Notes: generated by a model not told the origin, from the sequence alone. A stretch of DNA of 14,875 bases from Spirochaetaceae bacterium (GCA_003557605.1 PWNW01000382.1:1-14875); one strand, 5' to 3'; positions 7,595 through 14,605 are shown, numbered from the stretch's first letter. Made by a program: numbers and translations.

Positions 7595-8407
7595 TTAGAG
7601 GATTCCCCTGAGATAGGAGACAAGGCTTACTCTCTTGTTGTTCAGCTCAAGCTTGTTTCTGATGGTGCTGCGGTGGCGTTCCACTGTGGCATCGGTTATC
7701 TGAAGAAACTGAGCGATCTGCTTGGTGGTCATGCCGTTTCGGATCAATCCGCATATTTCCATTTCCCTAGGACTGAGTTTTTCCATTTGCTTAGTGCGTA
7801 CCCTGACTCCTTCTCCAGGAAGAGCATCAAGTGATGCGCCAAGCTGCATAACCGCCGTTCGGTCCTGATCTGCAAGGTCTGTGCTCTGCATCAGCTGCTG
7901 CAGATAGGGACGGACAAAGGTGGAAAGATGCCTCCTGATATGAGAGGAGGTCTCCTGTCTTTCATGCTCAATCTGCGAGATAATTTCTCCCAAGGCGATA
8001 TGCTTGCGTTCAAGCTCCTTTCTCATTCGTACCCTGCTGATCACATCGGTGAGAAGTTCGGCGGTGCATTGGATAAGGATTTTTTCCCGGTGGTCAAATA
8101 CCGGAGATTCCGGGTAGTCGGAGCGGTAGGAAACCCGTATCTCAACCGGGTCCAGGGAGATGCTGCAGGCATCACCGGAAGGGCCTTCGGAATTAAGTAA
8201 GGCAGTATGCCCCTCTGCCTTGATAATGACCTGGGTCAGCTGAGGGTGCTGCATCGCTGTCTGAAGGACCGCTGCGGTCTCTTCCAGCAGTCCCTGCAGG
8301 TCTTCAGCTGGCCGTGAGAACAGTGAGGCCAGCTGGTATACCGCATCCAACTCCTTCTCACGCTCTGCAAGGAGGCGTTGAAGCCGGGAAATATTCCGGG
8401 TGTTCAT
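7595..8407 (-). CDS. LuxR-type HTH transcriptional regulator with N-terminal sensor-like region
   Basis: The 270-residue protein ends in a clear LuxR (GerE) DNA-binding domain at about 211-266: LSPREMEICGLI, then MTTKQIAQFL and TVERHRSTIRNKL. It lacks a receiver domain and phosphorylatable Asp pattern. Residues 1-130 resemble the ligand-sensing N-terminus seen on some sensor kinases and LuxR proteins (REKELDAVYQLASLF near 15-30), followed by a helical linker with HERQETSSHIRRHL (148-161), a pattern I recall from LuxR regulators of anaerobic delta-proteobacteria. It starts 31 bp after the stop of the UroD-family gene on the same strand, so the two probably form an operon and the regulator may control that methyl-transfer gene. 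The ribosome binding site before the ATG is poor, suggesting weak or coupled translation. The ligand is unknown. Confidence 0.85.
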   Translation of the reverse strand: MNTRNISRLQRLLAEREKELDAVYQLASLFSRPAEDLQGLLEETAAVLQTAMQHPQLTQVIIKAEGHTALLNSEGPSGDACSISLDPVEIRVSYRSDYPESPVFDHREKILIQCTAELLTDVISRVRMRKELERKHIALGEIISQIEHERQETSSHIRRHLSTFVRPYLQQLMQSTDLADQDRTAVMQLGASLDALPGEGVRVRTKQMEKLSPREMEICGLIRNGMTTKQIAQFLQITDATVERHRSTIRNKLELNNKRVSLVSYLRGIL

Positions 8408-8438
8408 GGTATCAATATATCACGGTCAGAGGTGTCTG

Positions 8439-9479
8439 TCACTGAGCGCGCATGTCCCATGCAGCCCTCAGCATGGCAACGTATGATCCTAGGGGCATGT
8501 AGTCAGGCACTGAATTCCCGGTGCCCAGGGCAAAGCTTCCCTCTTCAGCAGTTCTTTCCAGCATCTCCCTGCTTCTGCGGTATACCGCTTCCTCGCTTTC
8601 CATGATCATATAATTGACGTCAATTCCGCCAAGAACGGCAATACTGCGGTGGTACTGCTCCCAGGCGTCCTCCACAGGAAGTATGGAGTCTTCGTAGGAG
8701 TGCTTTGCATCATATTTGAGATAGTCGGTGATGCGGTCGAACACCGGGTAGATCATGCCGCAGGAATGGAGAATTGCAGGCTTCCCAGAATCATGGATCA
8801 CATCGGCAATCTGCTTGTGCCAGGGAAATATCCAGCGCTCCATCTGGGAAGGGGAGAGCAGTGTCTGGGTATTGAATCCCCAGTCGTCATTTGATATGCA
8901 GGCCCCGACCTGCTCAATTTCACAGACCCTGCGGTAGTATTCAGTCAGGCGGGTCCCGATCTGGGCGCACAGCGCATCGACCAGGTCTTCCTGGTCATGC
9001 ATCATGAAGCAGAGATTCTCATATCCCGTAAGGGATATGAGGATTTCTTCTACGCCCCCAGGTCCTGACGGAATGAGCTTCATACCTTCAGGCAGATAGG
9101 GAATCAGCTTTTCATAACAGCTGAGATCCCCATGTTCACAGTCCGGCCAGGGATAGGAATCAAAGGCCTCCCAGGTAGTTACATGAGATCCCTGGTTCAG
9201 GGAATAGGTTCGGCTTGATGCATGGTCTTCACCGAGATTGGGAAAGTAAAAGTGCTCGCCGGGCTTCATGGTGAGATAGTCATATCCGGCATTACGGAAT
9301 GCATAGAGCATCCGAAGCCGTTCCTGAAAGTCCTGGTCCCCCGAGGGAATATGCTCATTTTGGGAGAAGTGCCGATACACTTCGTCGTTCATATAGAATT
9401 CGAAAAGCACCGGCCGGTCAGCGGGTTTTTTTTCAAGAATGCTCAGCAGCTGGGAGAAATCTGGGGTAAAGGTGTGCAT
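8439..9479 (-). CDS. Uroporphyrinogen decarboxylase-family protein (methyltransferase-like)
   Basis: The 346-residue protein has the UroD/MtaA-type TIM barrel pattern: DDWGFNTQTLLSP (198-210), ILHSCG (236-241), DAKHSYED (257-264), GGIDVN (284-289) and LGTGNSVPDYMP (318-329). H238-x-C240 corresponds to the zinc-binding HxC of corrinoid:CoM-type methyltransferases such as MtaA, which points to methyl transfer rather than haem synthesis. The third cysteine ligand expected near the C-terminal LGTGNS position is not there, so metal binding or the reaction may differ. True HemE would show a FAGAPFT-like start, which is absent. No corrinoid protein gene is in the window. AGGAGG lies four bases before the ATG. 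The LuxR gene follows as a likely operon partner. Cytoplasmic. Substrate unknown. Confidence 0.82.
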   Translation of the reverse strand: MHTFTPDFSQLLSILEKKPADRPVLFEFYMNDEVYRHFSQNEHIPSGDQDFQERLRMLYAFRNAGYDYLTMKPGEHFYFPNLGEDHASSRTYSLNQGSHVTTWEAFDSYPWPDCEHGDLSCYEKLIPYLPEGMKLIPSGPGGVEEILISLTGYENLCFMMHDQEDLVDALCAQIGTRLTEYYRRVCEIEQVGACISNDDWGFNTQTLLSPSQMERWIFPWHKQIADVIHDSGKPAILHSCGMIYPVFDRITDYLKYDAKHSYEDSILPVEDAWEQYHRSIAVLGGIDVNYMIMESEEAVYRRSREMLERTAEEGSFALGTGNSVPDYMPLGSYVAMLRAAWDMRAQ

Positions 9480-9500
9480 ATCGCCTCCTGTATGTACCCC

Positions 9501-9533
9501 AGTATAGGACAGCTCCTACCTGCTGTATACAGC
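9501..9533 (-). promoter_or_regulatory. Putative promoter and operator of the UroD-family/LuxR operon
   Basis: On the minus strand TATACT (9506 to 9501) is preceded at 17 nt by TATACA (9529 to 9524). The weak -35 box lies inside the perfect 12-bp palindrome GCTGTATACAGC (9522-9533). A second inverted repeat, TAGGA-cagc-TCCTA (9505-9518), overlaps the -10 side. Overlap of palindromes with both boxes suggests regulated transcription, perhaps by the adjacent LuxR protein (inference). Confidence 0.4.
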
Positions 9534-9563
9534 TTGAATCGATTGAATGTATCCGAAACAATC
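9521..9563. repeat. Dispersed 43-nt repeat, copy 1
   Basis: Aligned without gaps to 14196-14238, 34 of 43 bases match. Both begin TGCTGTATAC and share GAATGTATC/TGAAAC near the end. Copy 1 can form GATTG-N13-CAATC (9541-9563) followed by TTTTTT on the plus strand. It lies upstream of the UroD-family gene and downstream of the lipoprotein gene. Confidence 0.5.
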
Positions 9564-9572
9564 TTTTTTGAT

Positions 9573-9594
9573 GTGCTGCGGTTCAGGGCAGCAC
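9573..9594. repeat. Inverted repeat at the end of the lipoprotein gene
   Basis: GTGCTGC (9573-9579) and GCAGCAC (9588-9594) form a 7-bp GC-rich stem with an 8-nt loop, one base after the lipoprotein stop codon. In the direction of that gene it is followed by ATCAAAAAAG, not a T-run, so it is at best a transcript-end stabiliser or a non-canonical terminator. Confidence 0.45.
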
Positions 9595-9595
9595 G

Positions 9596-10249
9596 TCATG
9601 AAAATTCGACAATAATCTTCCCTTCACTCATGAAAAACAGTGCCATGGGGATTTCGATCAGCATCAAGGGTCCCTGCACAGTTACGGTATAGCTGTCATG
9701 AAGCGGCATGGGAATTATTCCCTGTTCCCCATAACCTGAATCCAAATAGAGATCAGCTTGGGTAATATGTGCCAAATCATCATTGAGGCTTACCATGATA
9801 CGATATTTTGATCCGGACAAAAAGACCATGGCGAATTCATCTTCATCATCATCCCCGTCGCCCATCAGGGGGATTTCTATTCGATAGGCGTCCCCCTGCT
9901 TTTTTGGAATGAATTCAGTATTTCCCTCGAGCAGGGAGAGAAGTACTTCTTCTCTTCCCTGAAATGTCACTTCAGCACCGATATCAAATGGGGTTTCATG
10001 TTTTCTCAGCTGCCCGGCAGCTCCGGAGATATTCGAGAACATTTCATCACCGAAATCTAAAAATTCATCATAATCCACAGATTCACCGGAAAATGAAGCT
10101 CCCATTTCCAGCACAGATTTCTGCAGGGTGTAGCGGACAGTCGTGTGTATCACACCGTTTTTCATTGAGATCATGTGAATCACGTCCATGCAGCTTGTTG
10201 TCATTGCAACCAGCACAGCCAGTAAGCACAGATACAGCAGTTTTTTCAT
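9596..10249 (-). CDS. Putative lipoprotein of unknown function
   Basis: No family recognised. The start at 10249 is preferred over an in-frame ATG at 10261, because GGAGG at 10259-10255 lies five bases before 10249 and overlaps the upstream ATG. This gives 217 residues. The N-terminus MKKLLYLCLLAVLVAMTTSC has a charged start, a hydrophobic core and a terminal cysteine (C20) suited to lipoprotein processing, with a relaxed lipobox (TTSC). The mature part is mostly predicted beta strand with an acidic run (GDGDDDEDE, about residues 130-140) and a hydrophobic C-terminal stretch rich in Met and Ile (about 195-217). It probably sits on a membrane facing the periplasm. It is divergent from the exported repeat protein at 10495, with 245 bp between start codons. 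Confidence 0.7.
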   Translation of the reverse strand: MKKLLYLCLLAVLVAMTTSCMDVIHMISMKNGVIHTTVRYTLQKSVLEMGASFSGESVDYDEFLDFGDEMFSNISGAAGQLRKHETPFDIGAEVTFQGREEVLLSLLEGNTEFIPKKQGDAYRIEIPLMGDGDDDEDEFAMVFLSGSKYRIMVSLNDDLAHITQADLYLDSGYGEQGIIPMPLHDSYTVTVQGPLMLIEIPMALFFMSEGKIIVEFS

Positions 10250-10380
10250 CTTAGCCTCCATGTTTCAGCAAGCATACATTAATTAAAGGATAATTGCTAT
10301 ACAATATTGAGTAAAGCGTTTGTGTTTTCCAGACGGTGAAGCGATTGCTGTTGAATGACCAGTATATACCCTATTTGATG

Positions 10381-10408
10381 TTGACAGCACATGTTTTTTC
10401 TGACATGT
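10381..10408 (+). promoter_or_regulatory. Possible promoter and operator of the exported repeat protein
   Basis: TTGACA at 10381-10386 is a perfect -35 hexamer, but the box 17 nt on (CATGTT) is a poor -10. Two ACATGT palindromes (10389-10394 and 10403-10408), eight bases apart, form an inverted repeat across this spacing. A repressor- or activator-dependent promoter is possible. The rest of 10250-10494 shows no gene. Confidence 0.3.
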
Positions 10409-10494
10409 TGATCATTCAGAGTTTAAGGGTAACCCATGTTGTGTGTGCTGATTGCCTTTAAATGAAAACCCAAACAGTGAGGAGATACCTGATT

Positions 10495-11925
10495 ATGAAA
10501 AACATACTGCTGATACCGTTCTTTTGCATGATGTCCTGCCTTTTCGTACATGCCGGCACCTACGCACTGACTGGGTCTTGGACAAGCAATGACGGAGCAG
10601 TGCAGTATGAGATTATTGACGGATTTCGGCCGAACAGGGGAGCGGTCCTGGTATTTGAAGATGGTAAAGACCCGGTGCTGGGGACCTGGAGCTTGGATGA
10701 TGAAATATTTACCGTCAGAGTCGGGTGGACTTCGGGAAGTGTTGAGTTTATTGATGAAAACACCTTTCTTTACAGGCGTACCGCATATAGACGCGCTGAA
10801 TCGATTGAAGAGACGAATATCGTCTCCATAAAACATGATGAGGGCGGTTTCGTCGAGCAGGTGCTAAGCAGTTCATGGCTGGACATCAGCAGTAATGAGA
10901 CAGTTGTTTTCAGAAACACCTTTGCTGTCGACAGCGGGGTAAAAGAGACCTTTGCTCCTTCTGGAGGTTTTACTTCCTTTGAATCCTGGGGAGTAGGGTC
11001 TGGAGTATGGAAGATCGGCTCAACAGTCTTTATTGATGCCAGAGTCTCGGATCAGTATCTTGTTGGAGTACAGGCAAATGATCGGTATGTGGTGTATAAG
11101 GCCCAAGGGAAGGCATCTGATGTGGAGCGTACACAACTGAAAGAAGAGCGGGAACAGTTCCTTGCTGCTCTCACCACTGATTCCTGGTATACTACCAGTT
11201 CCTTCCGTTCGGATACGATATACCGCTTCAGGCCAATTGAGAGTGAGCTCAAGGGTAAAAAGATCAGCACCAGGGATAATCATCTGGTAAGTTCACGTGA
11301 CTGGGAATATTCACTGGACAAAGGATCAATAAAAATTGGATTTACCGAGTATATTGGAGCTCTTCTGATAGGAAGCACCTTGGCGTTTGTCGATTCCAGC
11401 GGAAACCAGCAGTTCTACCGTCGTGTTCCCCATGGTGAAAACCGCAGATTTACGTTAAGCGATGTTGCTTCGCTTCCGCTTTCAGAGACACATGCCGATC
11501 GAATCAAATCAATGCTCTCCGGTCAGTTCCAGAAAGGGGACTATGTGTACACCTTTGAGTTTTCTGATGACAGTTTGAGCGGATATGTGCATAAATTTGT
11601 TTCCCAGCCCTTTACCATCACGGGAAACAGATTCATCAGTTCTCTGTTGAGCAGCAGAGGAGATGAACAGCTTTGGGCTGTAGAGGATGTTGTGATATTT
11701 GACCGCAGCGATGCCTTTAAGCGAGATTCACGGAGAGTGCGTCTTGCTCCTTTGACCGACGAAGCATCTGAAGCACTGCATCTGCAGAATCTGGAGGCTG
11801 CGGATGCGGCGCTGGAAAAGCAGGTGATCGTAAGGGTGCGCACCAAAGACGGCAGGACTATCGATGTCAATCTGCCGGTTTCAGGGTTTGAGGAAATCGC
11901 TGATATCTTTATTCTTGTTGAATGA
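10495..11925 (+). CDS. Exported protein made of four related beta-rich units, function unknown
   Basis: No family recognised. The start at 10495 is chosen because GAGGAG lies ten bases upstream and the resulting N-terminus is a proper signal peptide (MKNILLIPFFCMMSCLFVHA, likely cut after A20). The in-frame ATG at 10462 has no ribosome binding site. The 476-residue product contains four units of about 75-90 residues, each opening with a tryptophan or equivalent after a short turn (W29, W128, W231 and Q344 in the last), a mid-unit tryptophan (W65, W172, W270, W394) and ending in a strand such as FLYRR, YVVYK or QFYRR. The pattern resembles a small beta-barrel or sheet repeat. Short charged helices join units 2 and 3 (about 207-228). 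A different C-terminal segment (about 433-476) follows. It is probably periplasmic. The gene converges on the next one with only four bases between stop codons. Confidence 0.65.
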   Translation: MKNILLIPFFCMMSCLFVHAGTYALTGSWTSNDGAVQYEIIDGFRPNRGAVLVFEDGKDPVLGTWSLDDEIFTVRVGWTSGSVEFIDENTFLYRRTAYRRAESIEETNIVSIKHDEGGFVEQVLSSSWLDISSNETVVFRNTFAVDSGVKETFAPSGGFTSFESWGVGSGVWKIGSTVFIDARVSDQYLVGVQANDRYVVYKAQGKASDVERTQLKEEREQFLAALTTDSWYTTSSFRSDTIYRFRPIESELKGKKISTRDNHLVSSRDWEYSLDKGSIKIGFTEYIGALLIGSTLAFVDSSGNQQFYRRVPHGENRRFTLSDVASLPLSETHADRIKSMLSGQFQKGDYVYTFEFSDDSLSGYVHKFVSQPFTITGNRFISSLLSSRGDEQLWAVEDVVIFDRSDAFKRDSRRVRLAPLTDEASEALHLQNLEAADAALEKQVIVRVRTKDGRTIDVNLPVSGFEEIADIFILVE

Positions 11926-11929
11926 CCAG

Positions 11930-12466
11930 CTATGATGGTTCATGCAGTGCTGAAACAATACGTTTTATCTGCCGCAGGTTTTCTCCGTAATCTACAACCT
12001 GGAACTTTGCTGGTCTGCTCGTTACCGCAATAGAGGAAGTGTTTTCGCCTAAGGAAGTGATCCGGTAAGTTATAGTATTGCCCCAGGAATTCCAGGTCCT
12101 TCCGGTTTTTGCGGTTACCAGCCCTTGCTGATAATCTTTATGCTCAATTACCGGGGCATGAACCGTTTCCAGGGATTTCAGACACAGAGCAAATGCATCC
12201 TCATAGGGCACTGAAAGGGTAACGGTCTTTGACTGCTCTACGTGATATATGTTTTCATCATCTTCAGAGGCAGCTTTATCTACTGACTTCCTGTGATGAT
12301 TCCCAAGCACCAGAGCCATGATACTGCCAAACACCGCTCCTGATACCAGAGAGAGAAGTACCCCCTGATACAGCCCAAGTCCTTGAATTGCTGTATGCAC
12401 AATGGCCGTCAATACACCAAAGGGAATACCAGTATACAGCAGCAGTTTACCATAGATGTTTCTCAT
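11930..12466 (-). CDS. Small membrane protein with two N-terminal helices, function unknown
   Basis: The 178-residue protein has two hydrophobic segments, about 8-28 and 33-55, separated by a short turn. A charged linker (57-72) and a soluble C-terminal domain (about 75-178) follow, with alternating strands and the motif TGRTWNSWGN near 121-130. The domain resembles generic alpha/beta domains, but I cannot name it. A hairpin of two membrane helices with a cytoplasmic domain is the likely layout. AAGGAG lies nine bases before the ATG and supports the start. The gene is convergent with the exported repeat protein; no terminator was recognised in the four-base gap. Confidence 0.65.
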   Translation of the reverse strand: MRNIYGKLLLYTGIPFGVLTAIVHTAIQGLGLYQGVLLSLVSGAVFGSIMALVLGNHHRKSVDKAASEDDENIYHVEQSKTVTLSVPYEDAFALCLKSLETVHAPVIEHKDYQQGLVTAKTGRTWNSWGNTITYRITSLGENTSSIAVTSRPAKFQVVDYGENLRQIKRIVSALHEPS

Positions 12467-12501
12467 ATAAGACTTCTCCTTATAAAGAATCTCTTACTAC
12501 C

Positions 12502-12546
12502 AAAACTAATAAGTTTTCAGTATACACGACAATAATCAGGCAGTAA
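12502..12546 (-). promoter_or_regulatory. Likely promoter of the membrane-protein gene with an inverted repeat at the start site
   Basis: On the minus strand TTACTG (12546 to 12541), a 16-nt spacer and TATACT (12524 to 12519). AAAACT-aata-AGTTTT (12502-12517) covers the expected transcription start and could be an operator. Confidence 0.4.
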
Positions 12547-12605
12547 CAAGATCCTTCCTCATCCTTTAGAGCGATATCATTATCGGGCGAAGTTCCATAA
12601 AATAA

Positions 12606-12656
12606 GTATTAAAAAATACGAAAAATATTGTAATATTGGTATAATTAGCGTATAAT
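12606..12656 (+). promoter_or_regulatory. Promoter and candidate operator of the toxin-antitoxin pair
   Basis: TTGTAA (12629-12634), a 16-nt spacer and TATAAT (12651-12656) form a strong promoter; a second TATAAT lies at 12640-12645. AATATT-gt-AATATT (12624-12637) overlaps the -35 box, and GTATT-aaaa-AATAC (12606-12619) lies just upstream. These AT-rich inverted repeats are candidate sites for the HTH of the downstream antitoxin (inference), in line with autoregulation of mqsRA-type operons. The rest of 12467-12605 shows no gene. Confidence 0.5.
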
Positions 12657-12685
12657 CTGTTATGCAATAGATTAGGAGTGGTTAT

Positions 12686-13129
12686 TTGATCTCGAAAAAC
12701 CCAAACCCTCAAAAATTTGTTAACTTTTCCCCGGATGACATAAAGGGGTATCTTGAACTGCTGAGAAAATGTGTTCTTGAAGGTAGATATTCAATTGCCA
12801 GGAACGAGAATAGACAGGAAAACATGAATTTTATTGAGGATTATAAGATTAATTCGAAGAGAGAGAAAGAAATATTACTTGGGTTACAGTTTGATGATTT
12901 TTGTTACGCTGTTGAGAATGAGAAAGCTGATTACGCTCATGAGATTTTATATGTTTTTTGCAAGCAGCATGTACTGGACTTTTGGGGAGAACTTGAGAAT
13001 GTTGAGATATATATAAAAGTGAATATGGTTGAAATGAGAAACGGAGAACCCAGAGTAATTGTTGTTTCATTTCATAAAAGAAATTTTGAAATTTCGTATG
13101 TATTTAGAAATAACAAGGCGGGCAATTGA
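12686..13129 (+). CDS. MqsR-like toxin (RelE-fold mRNA endoribonuclease type)
   Basis: The start is TTG, fixed by AGGAG seven bases upstream (12674-12678). In the 147-residue product the segment 63-131 fits the MqsR pattern: a hydrophobic helix with FDDFCYAV (69-76), an EILYVF strand (86-91), VEIYIKV (106-112) and VIVVSFHK (124-131), ending in ISYVFR. Y109 corresponds to the conserved Tyr of E. coli MqsR (VYLK). The lysines of the E. coli active site are not clearly kept (H130 lies at one of them), so catalysis may differ or use other residues. Residues 1-60 form an extra helical N-terminal part. MqsR toxins cut mRNA and are neutralised by MqsA (family knowledge). The gene precedes its antitoxin by 24 bp, the toxin-first order of mqsRA. 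The coding bases are strongly AT-rich relative to the left half of the window, suggesting horizontal transfer. Assignment rests on motif pattern only. Confidence 0.65.
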   Translation: MISKNPNPQKFVNFSPDDIKGYLELLRKCVLEGRYSIARNENRQENMNFIEDYKINSKREKEILLGLQFDDFCYAVENEKADYAHEILYVFCKQHVLDFWGELENVEIYIKVNMVEMRNGEPRVIVVSFHKRNFEISYVFRNNKAGN

Positions 13130-13153
13130 GCGCCGTAAAAGGAGGAAATCAAA

Positions 13154-14146
13154 ATGAAGGGATTCTGTGAGAATTGCCGCGATATGGTTGACTGCGGTGA
13201 AAAGAATGTGAATAAGGAAAAATCAATAAAAGGAAAAACAGTTCGGTATGCCGGTAAAGAAGCTTACTGCGAGGAGTGTAAAGAAGAAATTTTTGCGGCA
13301 GAAATCAGGGACTATAATTTAATGCAGCTTGATGCTGCTTACAGAGAAGCAGAAGACTTGATTAAAGTGACAGATATTGAAAGGATTTTAGAGAGGTATG
13401 ATATCGGGAAAAGACCCTTGTCTTTGCTGTTGGGATGGGGGGAAGGAACGCTGACGAGATACGTAGATGGTGATACGCCGTCAAAGCCTTACTCTGATAT
13501 CCTGAAGCGTATTCTTGTCGATAAGGCGTATTACCGAGAGTTATTGGAGCTGAACAAAAAACGAATTTCTGAGGTAGCTTATCGCAAAAGTATGGCAGCT
13601 GCTGAAAAAATCCCTGAGACAGAGGGGAATGAAATTAGTAAGCTTGAATCAGCAGTTAAATATGTATTGATGGAGACATCAGAGATTACGCCCCTTGCAT
13701 TACAAAAATTATTGTACTATGCCCAGGGATTTAAAAAGGCTTTTACAGACACCTTTATGTTTGAACAAGACTGCGAAGCTTGGGCGCACGGGCCGGTGTA
13801 TCGCGATGTGTATCATAAGTATAGAGGGTATGGGTATAACCCAATTGAAGAAGGCCGCTTGCATTATGGGAACATACATTTAACAGATGATGAAGAAGAG
13901 CTTCTTGACCATATTATTCTATACTTTGGCTGCTATAGTGGAAAAGTCCTTGAACATATGACTCATTCAGAAGAGCCTTGGCGCTCAGCTAGACGCGGCT
14001 TAGCAGATGGTGAAAGATCTGAGAGAGTTATTGAAAAGCAGAACATTGATGTGTATTTCAAAAAAGTTAAGGAAAAATTTAAGATGTTGAATTTCACAGA
14101 CATCAAAGACTATACGAAAGATCTTTTTTGTAAGCTATATGCATAG
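13154..14146 (+). CDS. Antitoxin: MqsA-like zinc finger and HTH fused to SocA/Panacea (DUF4065) domain
   Basis: The 330-residue protein has three parts. Residues 5-42 carry CENC (5-8) and CEEC (39-42), a two-CxxC zinc knuckle as in MqsA/YgiT. Residues about 72-135 form an HTH with the MqsA/Xre-like pattern LGWGEGTLTRYVDGDTPS (93-110). From about 163 the Panacea domain begins, with ALQKLLYYAQGF (182-193), CEAWAHGPVYRDVY (207-220) and the helices after LTDDEEELLDHI. Panacea domains neutralise many unrelated toxins by direct binding (family knowledge). The MqsA-like half probably binds the operator and represses the operon. GGAGG lies eight bases before the ATG, 24 bp after the toxin stop. The nearest described relatives are annotated as SocA-domain antitoxins. 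The Panacea and zinc/HTH calls are secure; the partner toxin class is less so. Confidence 0.88.
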   Translation: MKGFCENCRDMVDCGEKNVNKEKSIKGKTVRYAGKEAYCEECKEEIFAAEIRDYNLMQLDAAYREAEDLIKVTDIERILERYDIGKRPLSLLLGWGEGTLTRYVDGDTPSKPYSDILKRILVDKAYYRELLELNKKRISEVAYRKSMAAAEKIPETEGNEISKLESAVKYVLMETSEITPLALQKLLYYAQGFKKAFTDTFMFEQDCEAWAHGPVYRDVYHKYRGYGYNPIEEGRLHYGNIHLTDDEEELLDHIILYFGCYSGKVLEHMTHSEEPWRSARRGLADGERSERVIEKQNIDVYFKKVKEKFKMLNFTDIKDYTKDLFCKLYA

Positions 14147-14195
14147 AACGGCAGCCGAATGTACTTCTGCTTCAAGCCAGGCTGACCAAACGGAT

Positions 14196-14238
14196 TGCTG
14201 TATACCCCATGAACCGGTAGAATGTATCTGAAACGATT
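14196..14238. repeat. Dispersed 43-nt repeat, copy 2
   Basis: About 79 percent identical to 9521-9563 by hand alignment. It can form AGAAT-N12-ATTCT (14219-14240), a stem at a slightly shifted place relative to copy 1. It lies between the antitoxin gene and the 3' end of the TnpB-like remnant. The stretch 14147-14255 contains no gene. Confidence 0.5.
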
Positions 14239-14255
14239 CTGTATCCATGGAGAGC

Positions 14256-14570
14256 CTATGCCGGTTTTTTCTCTTCAGCACGATTCTCTGGCATACTCAT
14301 GTAAGCCGACATCGCATACAACGGTATCACATCTTTTTTCTTCATCTGGTATAGTGTATTCACACAAAACAGAACAATACCATTTTGTGAAATTGTGATT
14401 GATTTAGGTTTGCCTTTCATGGCTCTGTGTTTTCCCCACGTTACTTCTCCAATTTTAGGAGTAAAGACAAAACCTTTACCTAAGCTCCACGTTTGCGGGC
14501 ATGTGAAACTATCGTTCAACAACATTTTCTTTTTACTGCACATACAACCGCTTGTAGTGCAGAGTGTCAC
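14256..14570 (-). pseudogene. TnpB/IS200-IS605 OrfB transposase fragment, decayed
   Basis: The 104-codon frame (GTG start, no ribosome binding site) contains FTPKIGEVTWGKHRAMKG followed by KPKSITISQNG, about residues 35-63. This matches the strand-rich segment of TnpB (typically PKLGWVKWRKHR...GKPKSVTIS) that precedes the first catalytic aspartate. The N-terminal region before it, the RuvC-like DxG and E motifs and the zinc finger are all missing, and a stop codon lies just upstream in frame. The tail after about residue 72 does not resemble the family. TnpB is an RNA-guided nuclease of IS200/IS605 elements (family knowledge); this copy cannot be functional. No TnpA gene is seen. An unrelated small gene remains possible. 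Confidence 0.5.
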
Positions 14571-14605
14571 TTTACAATGTAAACCAGACCAAATTGATTA
14601 CCGAG

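Noticed and set aside
10349..11929. Exact 14-base direct repeat TGTTGAATGACCAG at 10349-10362 and 11916-11929, flanking the exported repeat protein
   Set aside because: About 0.4 such exact pairs are expected by chance in a window this size. A faint likeness of the upstream copy to the gene's 3' end could mean an old duplication, but it is too weak to claim.
12849..13070. Antisense frame across the toxin gene
   Set aside because: No ribosome binding site or motif; it is a by-product of the AT-rich toxin coding sequence.
9521..14238. The two 43-nt repeats as attachment sites of an integrated element
   Set aside because: They differ at 9 of 43 positions, no integrase is present, and the genes at 9596-12466 have composition closer to the left part than to the AT-rich islet.
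14147..14268. Terminator after the Panacea antitoxin using ACCGG (14212) with CCGGT-TTTTT (14260 onward)
   Set aside because: The arms are over 40 nt apart and only five base pairs long; the T-run is suggestive but the stem is not convincing.
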